From contig PQWQ01000002.1 of the NCBI GenBank assembly GCA_002943765.1, positions 3,472,001 through 3,536,000 of the forward strand: a stretch of DNA of 64,000 bases, given 5' to 3'. Position 1 is the stretch's first letter; every line of letters starts with the position of its first letter. This document shows positions 1-10,564 of this stretch, piece by piece. The DNA comes from Psoroptes ovis. Lineage: Eukaryota > Arthropoda > Arachnida > Sarcoptiformes > Psoroptidae. Under the pieces are notes generated by a model. It was not told the DNA's origin, ran no database searches, and saw nothing but the letters and a program-made list of their open reading frames with translations. The translations under genes and the position numbers were made by a program.

Positions 1-966
1 TCATCAATCGTTTTTTTAAAAATGCAATCTCACCGTTGTCATTGACATTACCCTCAATCGTTTCGGGTTTTTCTTCACTGCATATCATTTTGATCAATCT
101 TATCATCATAGTTCATTGACGTATATGGCATTGATTGATAAATTATCATTATTTTATTATGAATCCATATAATTGTGAATTATTATATAACTTCATATTT
201 TCCATTGAAATATATAAAATAAAACAAAAACAAATAAAAAAATTATTACGTTGATTGAAAATTGATCAAAAGTCTTTTTGTTTTCTAATTTTTACGTAAG
301 ATTAAGTAAAATGTCAATGACAATATGAAATGATATTGTCACTTTTATTTTTTCTAATCCATTTCATCAATATGTCAATTTCTATTCAAATGAAATACAT
401 TTTCTTTTCTATTATTGTTGATGTCATCATTATCAAAATAAAATATTACCAAATGAATAAAACTGAATATTCTGTATCGAATATTAATGGAAATTTATTT
501 TTTCTATATTTTACCTTAAAATATGAGACAAATATTTATCTGAATTTTTTTCGTTAATTTGATAGATTATGACATTTTCCAATTATTTTTGTTCCAATGA
601 AAAATATGAATGCGAAAATGATTTATGATTTATGTTTTATTCATCGACTACTGTTTTAGTTGTCATTATGCTAACTGCTTAAGGTAATTTCATGTTTTCC
701 AATATTTAGATGAAATACAGCAGCAACAACAAAAAATGAACTAAATTAAAAAAATCGTTTGTCAACCGTATTTATTCTAATTTTTCTCGATATATTCTTC
801 TAAATACATATTATTTCAAGCTGTGTTTTTGCTTTTTAAACACTAGGAATAATTAATGAATTACAATCAAATATTTTTGCTTTGAGAATTGGAATAATCT
901 TCAATGAATTGTTAATAAATGTTTAGATGGAAAAAAATAATAAATAAAACATAAATTATCGACACA
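1..966. other. Intergenic, no gene seen
   Basis: AT-rich sequence with homopolymer runs. The only open frame (330-557, 75 codons) is low-complexity, rich in Ile, Phe and Tyr, and lacks a recognisable domain. The stretch should hold the 3' UTR of the minus-strand mRpS18A gene and the flank of a gene to the left of the window. I see no RNA gene or mobile element. Confidence 0.6.
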
Positions 967-1540
967 TTATTTCCAATATTCTTTTTTGATAACAGATTTT
1001 GGACGATCACGAACACGGCGAGGATATTCATAATAATGATTTAACTCATCCCATGGCCCATAGGAAATATATTCAGGCGGTCTTGGTAACAATTTGGCTG
1101 AATGAGCTTGATTGACTAAACGTTTGATCTTAGTATATGAATATGAACACAAACCAGTATCTTGTCTCAACATTAATCTACCATTTGATTCAGTAAATTG
1201 ACTTAAAATCAAAACATCAGAATATTCTAAGCGTTTTAGATTAAGCCGACATAATGGACATGCACATGATGATTGATTTGGTAATTTCAACAAATGATCT
1301 TTACGATCAGACTCAATTGGACGGCCTTCAATTATTATTTGATCATCATTTTCTTTTATGTTTACTATTATTGAATGAAAAACAATAATTAATATTTTCA
1401 AAATTTTTCTATTGATAAATTCACTTACTTTCTTTAACATATTTTTGAGTTGTAACAAATATATTCGCTATTTGATTACGCACAAACGATTGATTTTTGG
1501 CAATTAAACAATATGATTTGTGAATGATTGGAACAAACAT
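967..1540 (-). CDS. mRpS18A: Mitochondrial small-subunit ribosomal protein S18A (bS18m type)
   Basis: Two exons, 1540-1429 and 1364-967, separated by a 64-base GT-AG intron, give 169 residues. I chose ATG 1540 because it is the frame that splices (AAA|GTAAGT to AATAG|TA) into the conserved IIEGR segment. The protein has the family's CPLC...LN motif, then DVLILSQF, TGLC and AKLLPRPPEY, as in MRPS18A proteins; the N terminus looks like a mitochondrial presequence. The family protein is a component of the mitochondrial 28S ribosomal subunit, and the paired cysteines suggest zinc binding. It lies head to head with GatB, with 147 bases between the two start codons, so a shared promoter is likely. 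The assignment rests on motif recall, not a search. Confidence 0.88.
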
Positions 1541-1687
1541 GATTTAAAATTTCAATTCAATTTTTTTAAAAATTTTGTTCAAACATGTGTTTGCATGCAG
1601 TCTAAGGGCACCTTTTCATGATTGTTTAGGTGAAAACAGTCGAAATGTAAATGTGATTTAATTGAAAATCGTTTTTGCACCAAAAAA
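1541..1687. promoter_or_regulatory. Shared divergent promoter of mRpS18A and GatB
   Basis: The 147 bases between two divergent start codons must hold both 5' UTRs and any promoter. No TATA box is obvious. Both genes serve mitochondrial translation, so co-expression from this spacer is a reasonable inference, but nothing in the sequence proves it. Confidence 0.5.
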
Positions 1688-3358
1688 ATGTTACAAAATA
1701 TTCATAAATTCATCAATTTGTCTAATTTGAAGAATAATTTTTCAAATGCGAAATCACAAATTTGTAAATTTTCATGTGAAAATTCGATTTCCAATAATTA
1801 TGAACCAATAATTGGTTTAGAAGTACATGCACAAATAACATCAAACACGAAATTATTTTCATCAGCATCGACAAATTTTCAATCGCGTCCAAATTCACAA
1901 ACACATTATTTCGATGTATCATTGCCAGGAACATTGCCTGTTTTAAATCGAAAATGTGTCATCACAGCAATCAAAACTGGTTTAGCATTGAATTGTACAA
2001 TTTCGAAACGAAGTACATTTGATCGTAAACATTATTTTTATGGTGATATGCCGAATGGTTATCAAATCACACAACAAAGAAATCCTATCGCTTATAATGG
2101 TTATATCGATTTCATTGTTTATGATGATTTTTATGAAAAAGATCAATTATTCAAACCATATTTGAAACGATGCCGTCTAAAACAAATTCAATTAGAACAA
2201 GATTCTGGAAAATCATTATTTGATGATGAAATGGATGTGAATTTGATTGATTTGAATCGTGCAGGTGTTCCTTTGATGGAATTCGTTTTTGAGCCAGATC
2301 TACGTTCAACATTGGAAGCAACATCTTTAGTCAAGGAATTGATTGCCATTCTCATCAGACTAGAAGCATGTTCATGTCGAATGGAAGAAGGTGCACTACG
2401 TGTTGATGCCAATATTTCAATTAGGCAATCTAGTTGTGAAGGTTTAGGAACAAGAACTGAAATAAAAAATTTAAACTCTTTCAGATATATTCGTGAAGCT
2501 TCTGATTATGAAATAGAAAGGCAATGTTCACTATTGAAAAATGGTGAAAAAATTATCAATGAAACGCTTGGATATGACATACGAACGAAAACAACCTTTA
2601 CTTTACGTGACAAAGAAATCGTTCAGGATTATCGCTTTATGCCCGAACCCAATTTACCATCAATAATTTTGAGTGATGATAGTGAAAATGGCAACAATGA
2701 TGAATTAATCAACATAGATTCGATTCGTAGAGAATTGCCTATTTTACCTGAACAAATACGACAAAAACTTCAAGATAATAAATATAATTTATCACTCAAA
2801 GAAATCCATATTTTACTTCATAATCCCTCATATTTAAATTTATTTAATCGATTATTTGAATCATCAACAAAGCATAGAAATGGTTCCAATTGTTTCAAAT
2901 TCATTGTGGATTTTCTAAAACCAATTATCGACGATAAAATTGATCCATTTACAATGAACAAAATCCAATCAAGTGATGAAAATTTATCATTGGAAAAAAT
3001 TGAAAATTTCATTTCTATTGAATATCTCATTGAATTATATGATTTGATTTTTGAAGAAAAAATTTCCGAAACAACAGCTTATGATATATTAAAATTATAC
3101 ACACAAAATGTGAAAAAATCACCCATCGAAATTGTGACCAATAATAATTGGTGGTTAATAAAAGATTTGGAAATGATTGAAAAAATTTGTCGCCAAGTGA
3201 TTGAAGAAGTGCCAAAAGTAGCGAAAAAATATGCAAAAAATGGTGTTCGTAAACCGAAATCTGTGTTGATACAACGAGCATTTGTTCTGATGAATAATCA
3301 AGTAAATGAAAATATATTATGGAAAATTTATGATAAATTATTACGATCAAAAAAATGA
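1688..3358 (+). CDS. GatB: Glutamyl-tRNA(Gln) amidotransferase subunit B, mitochondrial
   Basis: Intronless, 556 residues. In the GatCAB complex, GatB binds tRNA and helps convert Glu-tRNA(Gln) to Gln-tRNA(Gln) in mitochondria. After a roughly 38-residue Asn/Lys/Ser-rich, presequence-like N terminus comes the GatB signature IIGLEVHAQI with TNTKLFSS-type residues, then YFYGDMPNGYQITQ, the LEQDSGKS segment, DLNRAGVPLMEFV, and the RVDANISIR / GTRTEIKNLNSFRYI blocks typical of the catalytic-cradle domain. The C-terminal quarter (from about residue 400) matches the position of the helical GatB/YqeY tail. Its length is normal for the family. It is divergent from mRpS18A and followed in the same direction by eEF1-delta after 306 bases. 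Confidence 0.95.
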   Translation: MLQNIHKFINLSNLKNNFSNAKSQICKFSCENSISNNYEPIIGLEVHAQITSNTKLFSSASTNFQSRPNSQTHYFDVSLPGTLPVLNRKCVITAIKTGLALNCTISKRSTFDRKHYFYGDMPNGYQITQQRNPIAYNGYIDFIVYDDFYEKDQLFKPYLKRCRLKQIQLEQDSGKSLFDDEMDVNLIDLNRAGVPLMEFVFEPDLRSTLEATSLVKELIAILIRLEACSCRMEEGALRVDANISIRQSSCEGLGTRTEIKNLNSFRYIREASDYEIERQCSLLKNGEKIINETLGYDIRTKTTFTLRDKEIVQDYRFMPEPNLPSIILSDDSENGNNDELINIDSIRRELPILPEQIRQKLQDNKYNLSLKEIHILLHNPSYLNLFNRLFESSTKHRNGSNCFKFIVDFLKPIIDDKIDPFTMNKIQSSDENLSLEKIENFISIEYLIELYDLIFEEKISETTAYDILKLYTQNVKKSPIEIVTNNNWWLIKDLEMIEKICRQVIEEVPKVAKKYAKNGVRKPKSVLIQRAFVLMNNQVNENILWKIYDKLLRSKK

Positions 3359-3664
3359 AATTTAATTGTAAATTCAAAAAAAAAATTTCAATTCGTTGTT
3401 TACGGATGGTATTGTGGCGATAAATGAACACAACGTTTGTTGCTGTGAAAAGACACGTTTCTTGTTTTTTCTGATTATTTTAAGTTTTTCAATTATTTAA
3501 ATCACTTCATTAGTTTTTTCATTAAATTATTTCAAAGTTATTTAAAAAAAGTATGTAAAAAAATCTTAAAAATCATTTTTCAATTGAAAAATTTAATTAA
3601 TCATTCTCCATTTGTTTTAGATAATTTTTATTTTTAATTTATTTATACAATCAATTAATAAAAA
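3359..3664 (+). other. Spacer between GatB and eEF1-delta
   Basis: 306 bases of AT-rich sequence with poly-A and poly-T runs. It should contain the GatB 3' UTR and the eEF1-delta 5' UTR and promoter. No coding capacity or distinct motif seen. Confidence 0.5.
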
Positions 3665-5251
3665 ATGTCGGCAAAAGCTTTACTCAATGAAATTAATTCG
3701 ATGCAAAAATTTCAGTATTGGCAAGTAGCTAATAATTCAGATGTTGTTGGTTCATGTAAAAATGTAATTGAAACAATTTGATTTATCTTACCCATAAATG
3801 GTTTTATAACCAAAATATTTCCTTAATTTCATGTATCCTTTTAATATTTTATTATTAATATTATTATAATTGTTTATAATACTTGTGTCTTTTTCTGTTC
3901 TCCCTGAAAAAATTTAATCCTTTTTTCCCAATGATCATATATGTTGTTCGAATTAATATCATTATTATCATCGTTTGAAACAATAATAATCAAAAGGCGA
4001 AGACAAATGCAACTAAATCAAAGGATTGCATTGATAATGGCAATGTTGCTGGAATCGTCACGCAATCTAGTCATCCTGATAATATAAAACATGATAATAA
4101 AACAAATAAAATGAATTCAAATAATAATGAAGTAATAATTGATAATGATACATGTATCTGTCCTCCCACTTATCATGATAATGATGATGATAATAATTAT
4201 GATGGTCAGTCAGTGATTTGTGATTTAGTAAAAATAAGAAAGATGATTGAAAAGACATTAGCTTCTGTGAGTAATAATAGTTTGAATGCATTCAATTTAA
4301 AATTTTGAATTCCCTATTAATTTCAATTGGTCTGGAAAAGTCTTTTTTTTTTTTTTTTGTTAAATTTATCCGAAGAATCCATCTTAATTATTCTTTATTT
4401 CAATTTTCCTCTATCACTATTCATTTCTGATTCTTTGATCTGTCTACACTCAATATGTTGAATTAATATTTTGATTTTCAACTTTTCAGTCCAGTGGTTG
4501 TGGTCGAGATGAACGCTATCAAAAATTGGAAAAACGTGTCACCGAACTAGAATCAAGTAAGTTTTATTTTTAATTTTGAATCGACTATCTTATTAATGAT
4601 ATTTTAAAGCAATCCAGAAATTGACTTCGATGTTATCTGAATTAATGGTCACTTGTGGTAGTCAAAAAGCAGCATCATGTGCTACAACAAAACCTGCACC
4701 TGTGGCGAAACCACCACCAAAGGCCAAGAGTGCACCAGCTGCTGCTGAAGATGATGATGATGATGTTGATCTTTTCGGTTCCGATGATGATGAAGCAGCC
4801 GACGAATTACGGCAAAAAAGACTCGATGAATATGCAGCCAAAAAAGCCAAAAGTATTGAAATAAGTTTGATTTAGAATTTATTTTTATATTTCAATTTTT
4901 TTCATAGAACCTGCTGCCATCGCTAAATCAAGTGTTGTACTCGATATCAAACCATGGGATGATGAAACCGATATGAAAGAAATGGAACGCTTAGTTCGCA
5001 CCGTCGAAATGGATGGTCTTGTTTGGGGTGCTTGTATGTTGATTATTTTATTTTGTAACGATTTTTTTTCCTAAAAAATATTCTTTTCTCAATTAGCTAA
5101 ACTTGTGCCATTAGCATATGGAATCAAAAAATTACAAATTGTTTGCGTGATTGAAGATGAAAAAGTTTCAGTCGAAGAATTGAGCGAGAAGTTGACTGAA
5201 TTTGAAGATTTTGTTCAGTCGGTCGATGTTGCTGCTTTCAACAAAATTTAA
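3665..5251 (+). CDS. eEF1delta: Elongation factor 1-delta (eEF1B guanine-exchange subunit)
   Basis: Six exons: 3665-3763, 3997-4266, 4490-4556, 4610-4852, 4908-5033 and 5097-5251. Together they encode 319 residues, with phases agreeing at every junction. The protein is the nucleotide-exchange subunit that recycles eEF1A-GDP. Exon 1 is a short N-terminal segment. Exon 2 carries an Asn/Asp-rich stretch and then a heptad-like helix (VKIRKMIEKTL), which continues through exons 3-4 as the leucine zipper. Next come a Pro/Ala linker, the acidic DDDDDVDLFGSDDDEA motif, and the C-terminal exchange domain with SVVLDIKPWDDETDM, DGLVWGASKLVPLAYGIKKL and the terminal QSVDVAAFNKI. The exon-2 acceptor (AAAAG|GCG at 3996) has a poor pyrimidine tract, so that boundary is least sure. 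Polyadenylation signals AATAAA lie at 5300 and 5333. Confidence 0.93.
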
Positions 5252-5299
5252 AATTATTTTCTTTATGATGATTATTGAACAATAATTTTTATATTTTAT

Positions 5300-5338
5300 A
5301 ATAAATTCAGATAGAAACACGCTATGTTTCAAAATAAA
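5300..5338 (+). terminator. eEF1-delta polyadenylation signals
   Basis: Two AATAAA hexamers (5300-5305 and 5333-5338) lie 49-87 bases past the eEF1-delta stop and just before the stop of the convergent PhzF-like gene at 5350. The expected cleavage site of the distal signal lies close to or inside that gene's final codons. Confidence 0.5.
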
Positions 5339-5349
5339 AGCTAAATTCA

Positions 5350-6334
5350 TCATTGCTCTTTATTGAAACATTTCACAGACAGATCGATTTCGCCCCGGCA
5401 AAATATTCTTGCTCTTCCTTTGATGAATACACGTTGACCGTTATCGCTTAATCGACAAATAAGCAGTCCTGTTCGATGTGAACACTGTTTTGCATGGAAT
5501 TCTTCAATTATTTCATTCGATTCATTTTGATAACATTTATACCAAAATGGTGTTAAAACTGTATGAGCTGATCCAGTGACTGGATCTTCATTAATGCCAA
5601 CCCATGGTGCAAAGTATCGTGATTTAAAATGAATATTTTCAACTTTGATAGGTTTTTGTGTTACTATGATACCTTTGATTAGATTTTTCGTATAGATTTG
5701 CAATAATTGTTGAAAATTCGGCTTTATTCCACTCAGAAAATTGTCATCATCACTGTCGATTAAACGAATCAATAATTTTTTGGTTGTTTTTGAATAATAA
5801 ATCGAATGAATATTATTCAAATGTTTTTCATCGATCATAGCTTCTTTGATTTGAAGTAACCAATCGTTGTTTTCCAATCTGTGTGGCTCATTACTAGGAA
5901 AATCTAATTCAATCATATCATCAACATCAAAATAAGATGCTTCAAGTTTTTTATTAAATTGATTATCAAAACATAAATGTTTTGTATTCATAATTTTTGC
6001 TAATACATATGATGCAGCAACTGTAGCGTGGCCACAAAGTTTAACTTCGGCTTTTGGCGTAAACCAACGAATTGACCATTTTGACTGCTGTTCATCATCT
6101 ACAGGCGAAACATAAACCGTTTCACTTAGATTAAATTCAGCAGCAATATTTTGCTTGATATCATCCGATAAATAATTCTGAAACCAATAAAAAATTATGA
6201 AATATTCTTGGATAATAAAAAATTTTCAAAATACAAACATCTCGTTCTAAAACAATGACAGCTGCTGGATTACCAGTGAAAATTTTTTCTCGATCAATGA
6301 ATGCATCGACAATATAAAATTGTAATTTTTCCAT
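5350..6334 (-). CDS. PBLD: PhzF/PBLD-family isomerase (phenazine biosynthesis-like domain protein)
   Basis: Two exons, 6334-6239 and 6177-5350, with a 61-base intron (GAT|GTTTGT to TTTCAG|AAT), give 307 residues. Length and motifs fit the diaminopimelate-epimerase-fold PhzF family. These are a near N-terminal FTGNPAAV block, NLSETVYV with the Glu that is catalytic in PhzF, CGHATVAAS, and the second-lobe INEDPVTGSAHT signature. In animals the family (PBLD/MAWBP) has no settled substrate, so only isomerase-like activity is inferred. A Met inside exon 2 (5991) opens a shorter frame, but it lacks the N-terminal half of the first lobe, so ATG 6334 is preferred. It is tail to tail with eEF1-delta, with 98 bases between stops. 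Confidence 0.9.
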
Positions 6335-6711
6335 TTTTATTTTTGAATTTGAATAATTTTCATCAGAAAAATAATATAAATAATGAAATACAAAATTAAA
6401 AAAAAAATTAATAGTTTTTCAATGAATAATGAAAATCATTGAAAAATAAAGTGATTTCAATAAACTCGGTGATAATAATAATCATGTTTTTTTCAGCTTC
6501 AAATGAAATAGAATAAGCATTTTGTTAATAATAAAGATAATAATAGTTATAATCAATTAATTTCTCACTATCAGTGTTTGCAAAGTGTAATTCATGTATT
6601 TATGCTTTTGTGTCGATTCAAAATTTTGATATGATGAACAACAACTGGCAAACTGAGAGTAATTAAGATGCATTATTTTATTGCATCTTTATTATGAATG
6701 TAATAATGAAT
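6335..6711. other. Spacer between PBLD and the Ly6-type gene
   Basis: 377 AT-rich bases. It should contain the PBLD promoter and 5' UTR and the 3' UTR of the next minus-strand gene. No motif stands out. Confidence 0.45.
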
Positions 6712-7451
6712 TTAAGTATAAATCTTTGCATGCTTCAGTTGAATAAAGATCATAATAGTTATTGTCGATATCATCATCATTGAGATTATATAATCTTTTT
6801 TCGACGAAAATAAGGATCGACTATGATTACAACCATCATAATCACAAGTTAAAATGCATCCCTGCATGAAATGAAATTGATTTTATCAATACAAGTTTTC
6901 GAATCAAATAAATGAATAAATACATACAGTATACAGTGAACCTTCAAATTTGAATTTACCACATTGATTATCCATAGATTCAAGACTACAAGCTCGTATG
7001 ACCAATGATTCTTGCGTTTCAACTTTATTCAATCGAATCAGAATGAATGAGATAATTTGTTTTTATGAAATCAAATATTTACCAGTTTTGCCGACAACTT
7101 TTACACAAAATCTAGCCGGAAATACACCGATATGATTTTGTTTGGGCACTTTGCAATTTTCAACATATTTCGATAATGCCGGATTAAATGGATCATGACA
7201 ATTGATATCGGTTTCATTACGGCTATTACACGTATAACAACTGATTGATGAGCTCACTGTTTTTATTATGAAATAATTAAAAATCAAAGGATCATGGTTT
7301 ATGAATCAAACGAAAACTGACCTTTACGACTAGTGCCAGCATTTTCGGAAATTCTCACACCAAAACTTGAAATTAACAGGAAAAATATAAGAATAAAATT
7401 TTTATTTAAAAATTTTACTTCGTAAATCGTTAACAAACTGGAAGATTTCAT
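6712..7451 (-). CDS. Ly6/uPAR three-finger-domain protein, probably GPI-anchored
   Basis: Four exons, 7451-7322, 7256-7083, 7022-6928 and 6861-6712, encode 182 residues; all three introns are 60-66 bases with GT-AG ends and matching phases. The N terminus has a hydrophobic stretch (FILIFFLLISSFGV, from about residue 19) acting as signal peptide. The mature part starts ISCYTCNSR, and cysteines follow in the three-finger pattern, ending in the family signature CDYDGCNHS. A hydrophobic C-terminal tail (IISMMMISTITIMIFI) follows, as expected for GPI attachment. Arthropod relatives include boudin, crooked and sleepless/quiver, which act in septate junctions or channel regulation. Which of these it resembles cannot be told by eye, so no gene symbol is given. 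Confidence 0.82.
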
Positions 7452-9056
7452 ATTTTTCTTGTATATTCATAGAATCAGATCATTATTTCGCTGTATTTAA
7501 GATATAATCTAATCTTTAGATTCATAATTTTAGAAAAATTTTACAATTTCATATAATAAATATGCAGATTAGTCAGTAACAATCAATTCATAGATATGAT
7601 CTGACAGGATCGTTTCGACTTTTAAATTTTTTTTTACTATCTTGTCTCTATAACATACAAGTACCAATATTAAATAAATAAATGGGTAAATAATTGAAAA
7701 TATATGGCCAATATGTTATTTTTAGAACCTAGAATTTTATGATTCTTTAACCATTTTTATTAACTTTACCTCCTTTTGATATATATACTGAATGTCAGGG
7801 ATTTTTTATTTTCATTCTCTGATTCTCAGACTTCATTCACATCTTTTGTTGGTTAATTTAAAAAATGAACAAATGAAAAAATCAACGAATGAAAATGAAT
7901 GTGAGAAACAATCATTGTATGATTTTGCTATGGAAATCGAAATCGTTCAAAGAGATTATATAGAAATATTTATGTAATATAAATTAATTCAATGAATATT
8001 TTATGGTTTTTATTTTTATTTTTCAAATTTACAAATTGACTTTCTATATATTTAATCTTTATTAAATTATATATCAGTGCTTGTCAACCTTTTTGTTTTT
8101 TTCTCTTTTTTTTCGAGCCTTCATATATCACCACACCTAACTATTTCATATAATATCTTGGGACACATTCTTGGAATTTGGCCCAAACTATGGTTGAGAA
8201 GCACTGATATTAAAGTGTTTTGATGAATATACAAACCTATCAACAAATACCTTTTTGAATAGGTGAAAAAACTATGATAAGTCTTTTTGCTCGTCAAAAT
8301 TGATTCTTAGTTATTTTAAATGATTTTTTATGAAAGAAATTGATTAATGATAACAAACTTATCATTAATTATAATAAATTAATAATAATAATAATTAATT
8401 GTAATCTTGTCTTTTGAATAAATTTGTGGAAAAATGGCGGTTTCAAAAATTTAGTTTGTCTTTTCGATCATTGATGGCACTATTACTACTCATTGCATTC
8501 ATATGTATTCACATACATTTATATATAATTCAGAATGTTTTTTTTTGCACACACACACAAACACACAGTAATAGAGGAGCCGACAGCAAAATATGTGGGA
8601 AAAGTGGTCATTTGCATCATAGACTGCCGTATCAAAATTTAAATTTTAACTTCATTCTGAAATTTGTATGTGTGACGTATTTAAATGAAGACGTAGTAAT
8701 ACGTTGAAATAGATTGAATAGAACTTTTGAAAAATAAGTATTTTTACGTCTATGGCAACTGTGAAATCATTGTTTGTTACTGAAACTCAAACAAAAAAGA
8801 AAATAGAAAAATAAAAGTTTTTTACTCAATTTACATGTTTGTATTTATACGAATGAGTGTGTTTTTTTTTGCGAATGTATGCTTGTATATTCGGTTTTTT
8901 TTTTGAATTTGATTTAATTTTTATCAGTTCAATTTTTTTCTGATTTTGCAATAAACTTTAATTTTGTTTGTTTGTTACTAATTGTGAAAATCAATTCCAG
9001 TTAGATGATTGTCACTGAATTGATGGAAAAATTTTGAAATTTCTGTTTTTTCGAAT
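7452..9056. other. Intergenic region with a hAT-like miniature element
   Basis: Apart from the inverted-repeat element at 8075-8206, this 1.6 kb stretch is AT-rich with poly-T runs and a short (CA)n-like tract near 8548. Open frames at 7792-7977 and 8414-8707 are short, low-complexity and without domain resemblance. The right end should hold the promoter and 5' UTR of the ELAV-like gene. Confidence 0.5.
8075..8206. mobile_element. hAT-like miniature inverted-repeat element (MITE)
   Basis: The 132-base element begins CAGTGCTTGTCAACC and ends GGTTGAGAAGCACTG. The 15-base ends are inverted repeats with one mismatch, and the match extends into the flanks as ATAT/ATAT. The left end is followed by a long T run. 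CAG...TCAACC termini followed by T-rich sequence resemble ends of hAT (Charlie-type) non-autonomous elements. No exact 8-base target duplication is visible; the flanks share only ATAT. It has no coding capacity. Confidence 0.6.
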
Positions 9057-10564
9057 ATGTCAACAGCATCAACTTCTTCATCGGCAACTAAAACAACAAC
9101 ATCATCTAGTAATAATTCTACGAATGATAATGATCAATCAATGTCTTCAGCATTATCGGCTACATCTTCAGCATCATCATCATCATCATCATCATCTTCG
9201 ACAACAACTACAACAAACACAACGACAACCGCAACAATGTCTAATGCTAAAACAAATTTAATCATTAACTATCTTCCACAAACAATGTCTGATGAAAATT
9301 TTCGTGTTATGTTTGCAAAATATGGCGACATTAGATCAGCTAAAATAATACGCAAAAAAAATTCTGGATATTCATATGGCTTTGGTTTTGTTGAATATTT
9401 TCGTCAAGAAGATGCTGATATGGCCATTAAAAATTTAAATGGCATCATAATTAATAATAAAAAAATAAAAGTATCACATGCACGTCCATCCAGTGATGAT
9501 ATCAAAAATGCCAACATTTATGTAACCAATTTGCCTTCGACATACACAGAACATGATGTTAGAGAATTGTTTGCCGAATGTGGAGACATCATACAATGTC
9601 GATTAATTGGCAATAGAAGTGGCACTGCATTTATTTTATTCAATCTTAATGAACAAGCTAAAAATGCTATTGATCAATTTGATAATAAATTAGTACCTGG
9701 AACTAATTGTCGGATTAAAGTCAAATTTGCTAGCAGTGAGGTAATCACGATCTATTATTATCTATCCGTTTTGTACTAATTCTTCGATTTTTAATTTTAA
9801 GCAAAACAAAAAAATGAACGAATCAAACAATTTCAATCATAATAATAACAACAACAATAATAACATAAATTTAACACCATCGATGGCTAAACATCAAAAG
9901 CGTTATCAATCTAGTAATAATAATCATTCTAATAATTTAGCGAATCAACGACTAGCATCCGGTCCTATGCGCAATACATCGCATCATAATCGTAATTAAT
10001 TTTCTAATTCACATTCAAAAATATCTAATCGTACTTAAATTTTATACAGGTTATAATCCTTTAGCACAATTCCATGTACAGCAGGCACCAATGATGGATG
10101 ATCCTTCGATGATATATTCGGACCGTAATCATCATCATTCATCACATCATAATCCGTATGGTTCAATAAAAGTGGAAGAAGATTCATCACAATATTATGC
10201 ATCAAATAATCCTGATATGTTTTCTACGTCAGGAAATGGTGGTGGTAATTATAATAATGGCGGTCAATTAGATCCTTCAAGCAGTGGCGGTAACAATGGA
10301 TCAAATGAATATATTTTATTCGTTTATAATATTGGACCTGAAACAGATGAATATAATCTAGGAAAATTATTCTCATATTATGGACAAGTGTTAAGAGTGA
10401 ATGTAATAAGAAAAGGAGGGCCACAAAATTCTGGTGAAGGAAAAGGCTATGGTTTTGTGACAATGAAATTTTATCAAGAAGCAGTGAATGCTATTGCTAA
10501 TTTAAATGGCTATAAATTCGTTAGCAACAGACCATTACAAGTATCATTTAAAAAAATAAATTGA
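9057..10564 (+). CDS. ELAV/Hu-like RNA-binding protein with three RRMs
   Basis: Three exons, 9057-9740, 9802-9991 and 10050-10564, encode 462 residues; introns are 61 and 58 bases. After a 60-residue Ser/Thr-rich low-complexity leader, RRM1 (about 66-143) has RNP2 LIINYLP and RNP1 SYGFGFVEY. RRM2 (about 152-228) has RNP2 IYVTNLP but a degenerate RNP1 (GTAFILFN). A long Asn/Ser/His/Gly-rich hinge follows, then RRM3 (about 377-460) with LFVYNIG and KGYGFVTM. The order RRM1-RRM2-hinge-RRM3 is that of ELAV/Hu proteins, which bind AU-rich RNA and control splicing or stability. A second in-frame Met (codon 61) directly before RRM1 could also be used. RRM2 diverges from typical ELAV, so a divergent paralogue is likely. 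Confidence 0.85.

Noticed and set aside
967..1458. mRpS18A as a 163-residue unspliced protein
   Set aside because: Its N terminus would read through an intron with consensus ends; the spliced form restores a presequence and the family junction.
5350..5991. PBLD as a 213-residue protein starting at Met 5991
   Set aside because: It would lack the GNPAAV, catalytic Glu and CGHATVAA blocks, all encoded upstream in frame.
8414..8707. 97-codon open frame with a hydrophobic start
   Set aside because: Low-complexity, contains a CA-repeat-encoded stretch and no domain; no spliced partner found.
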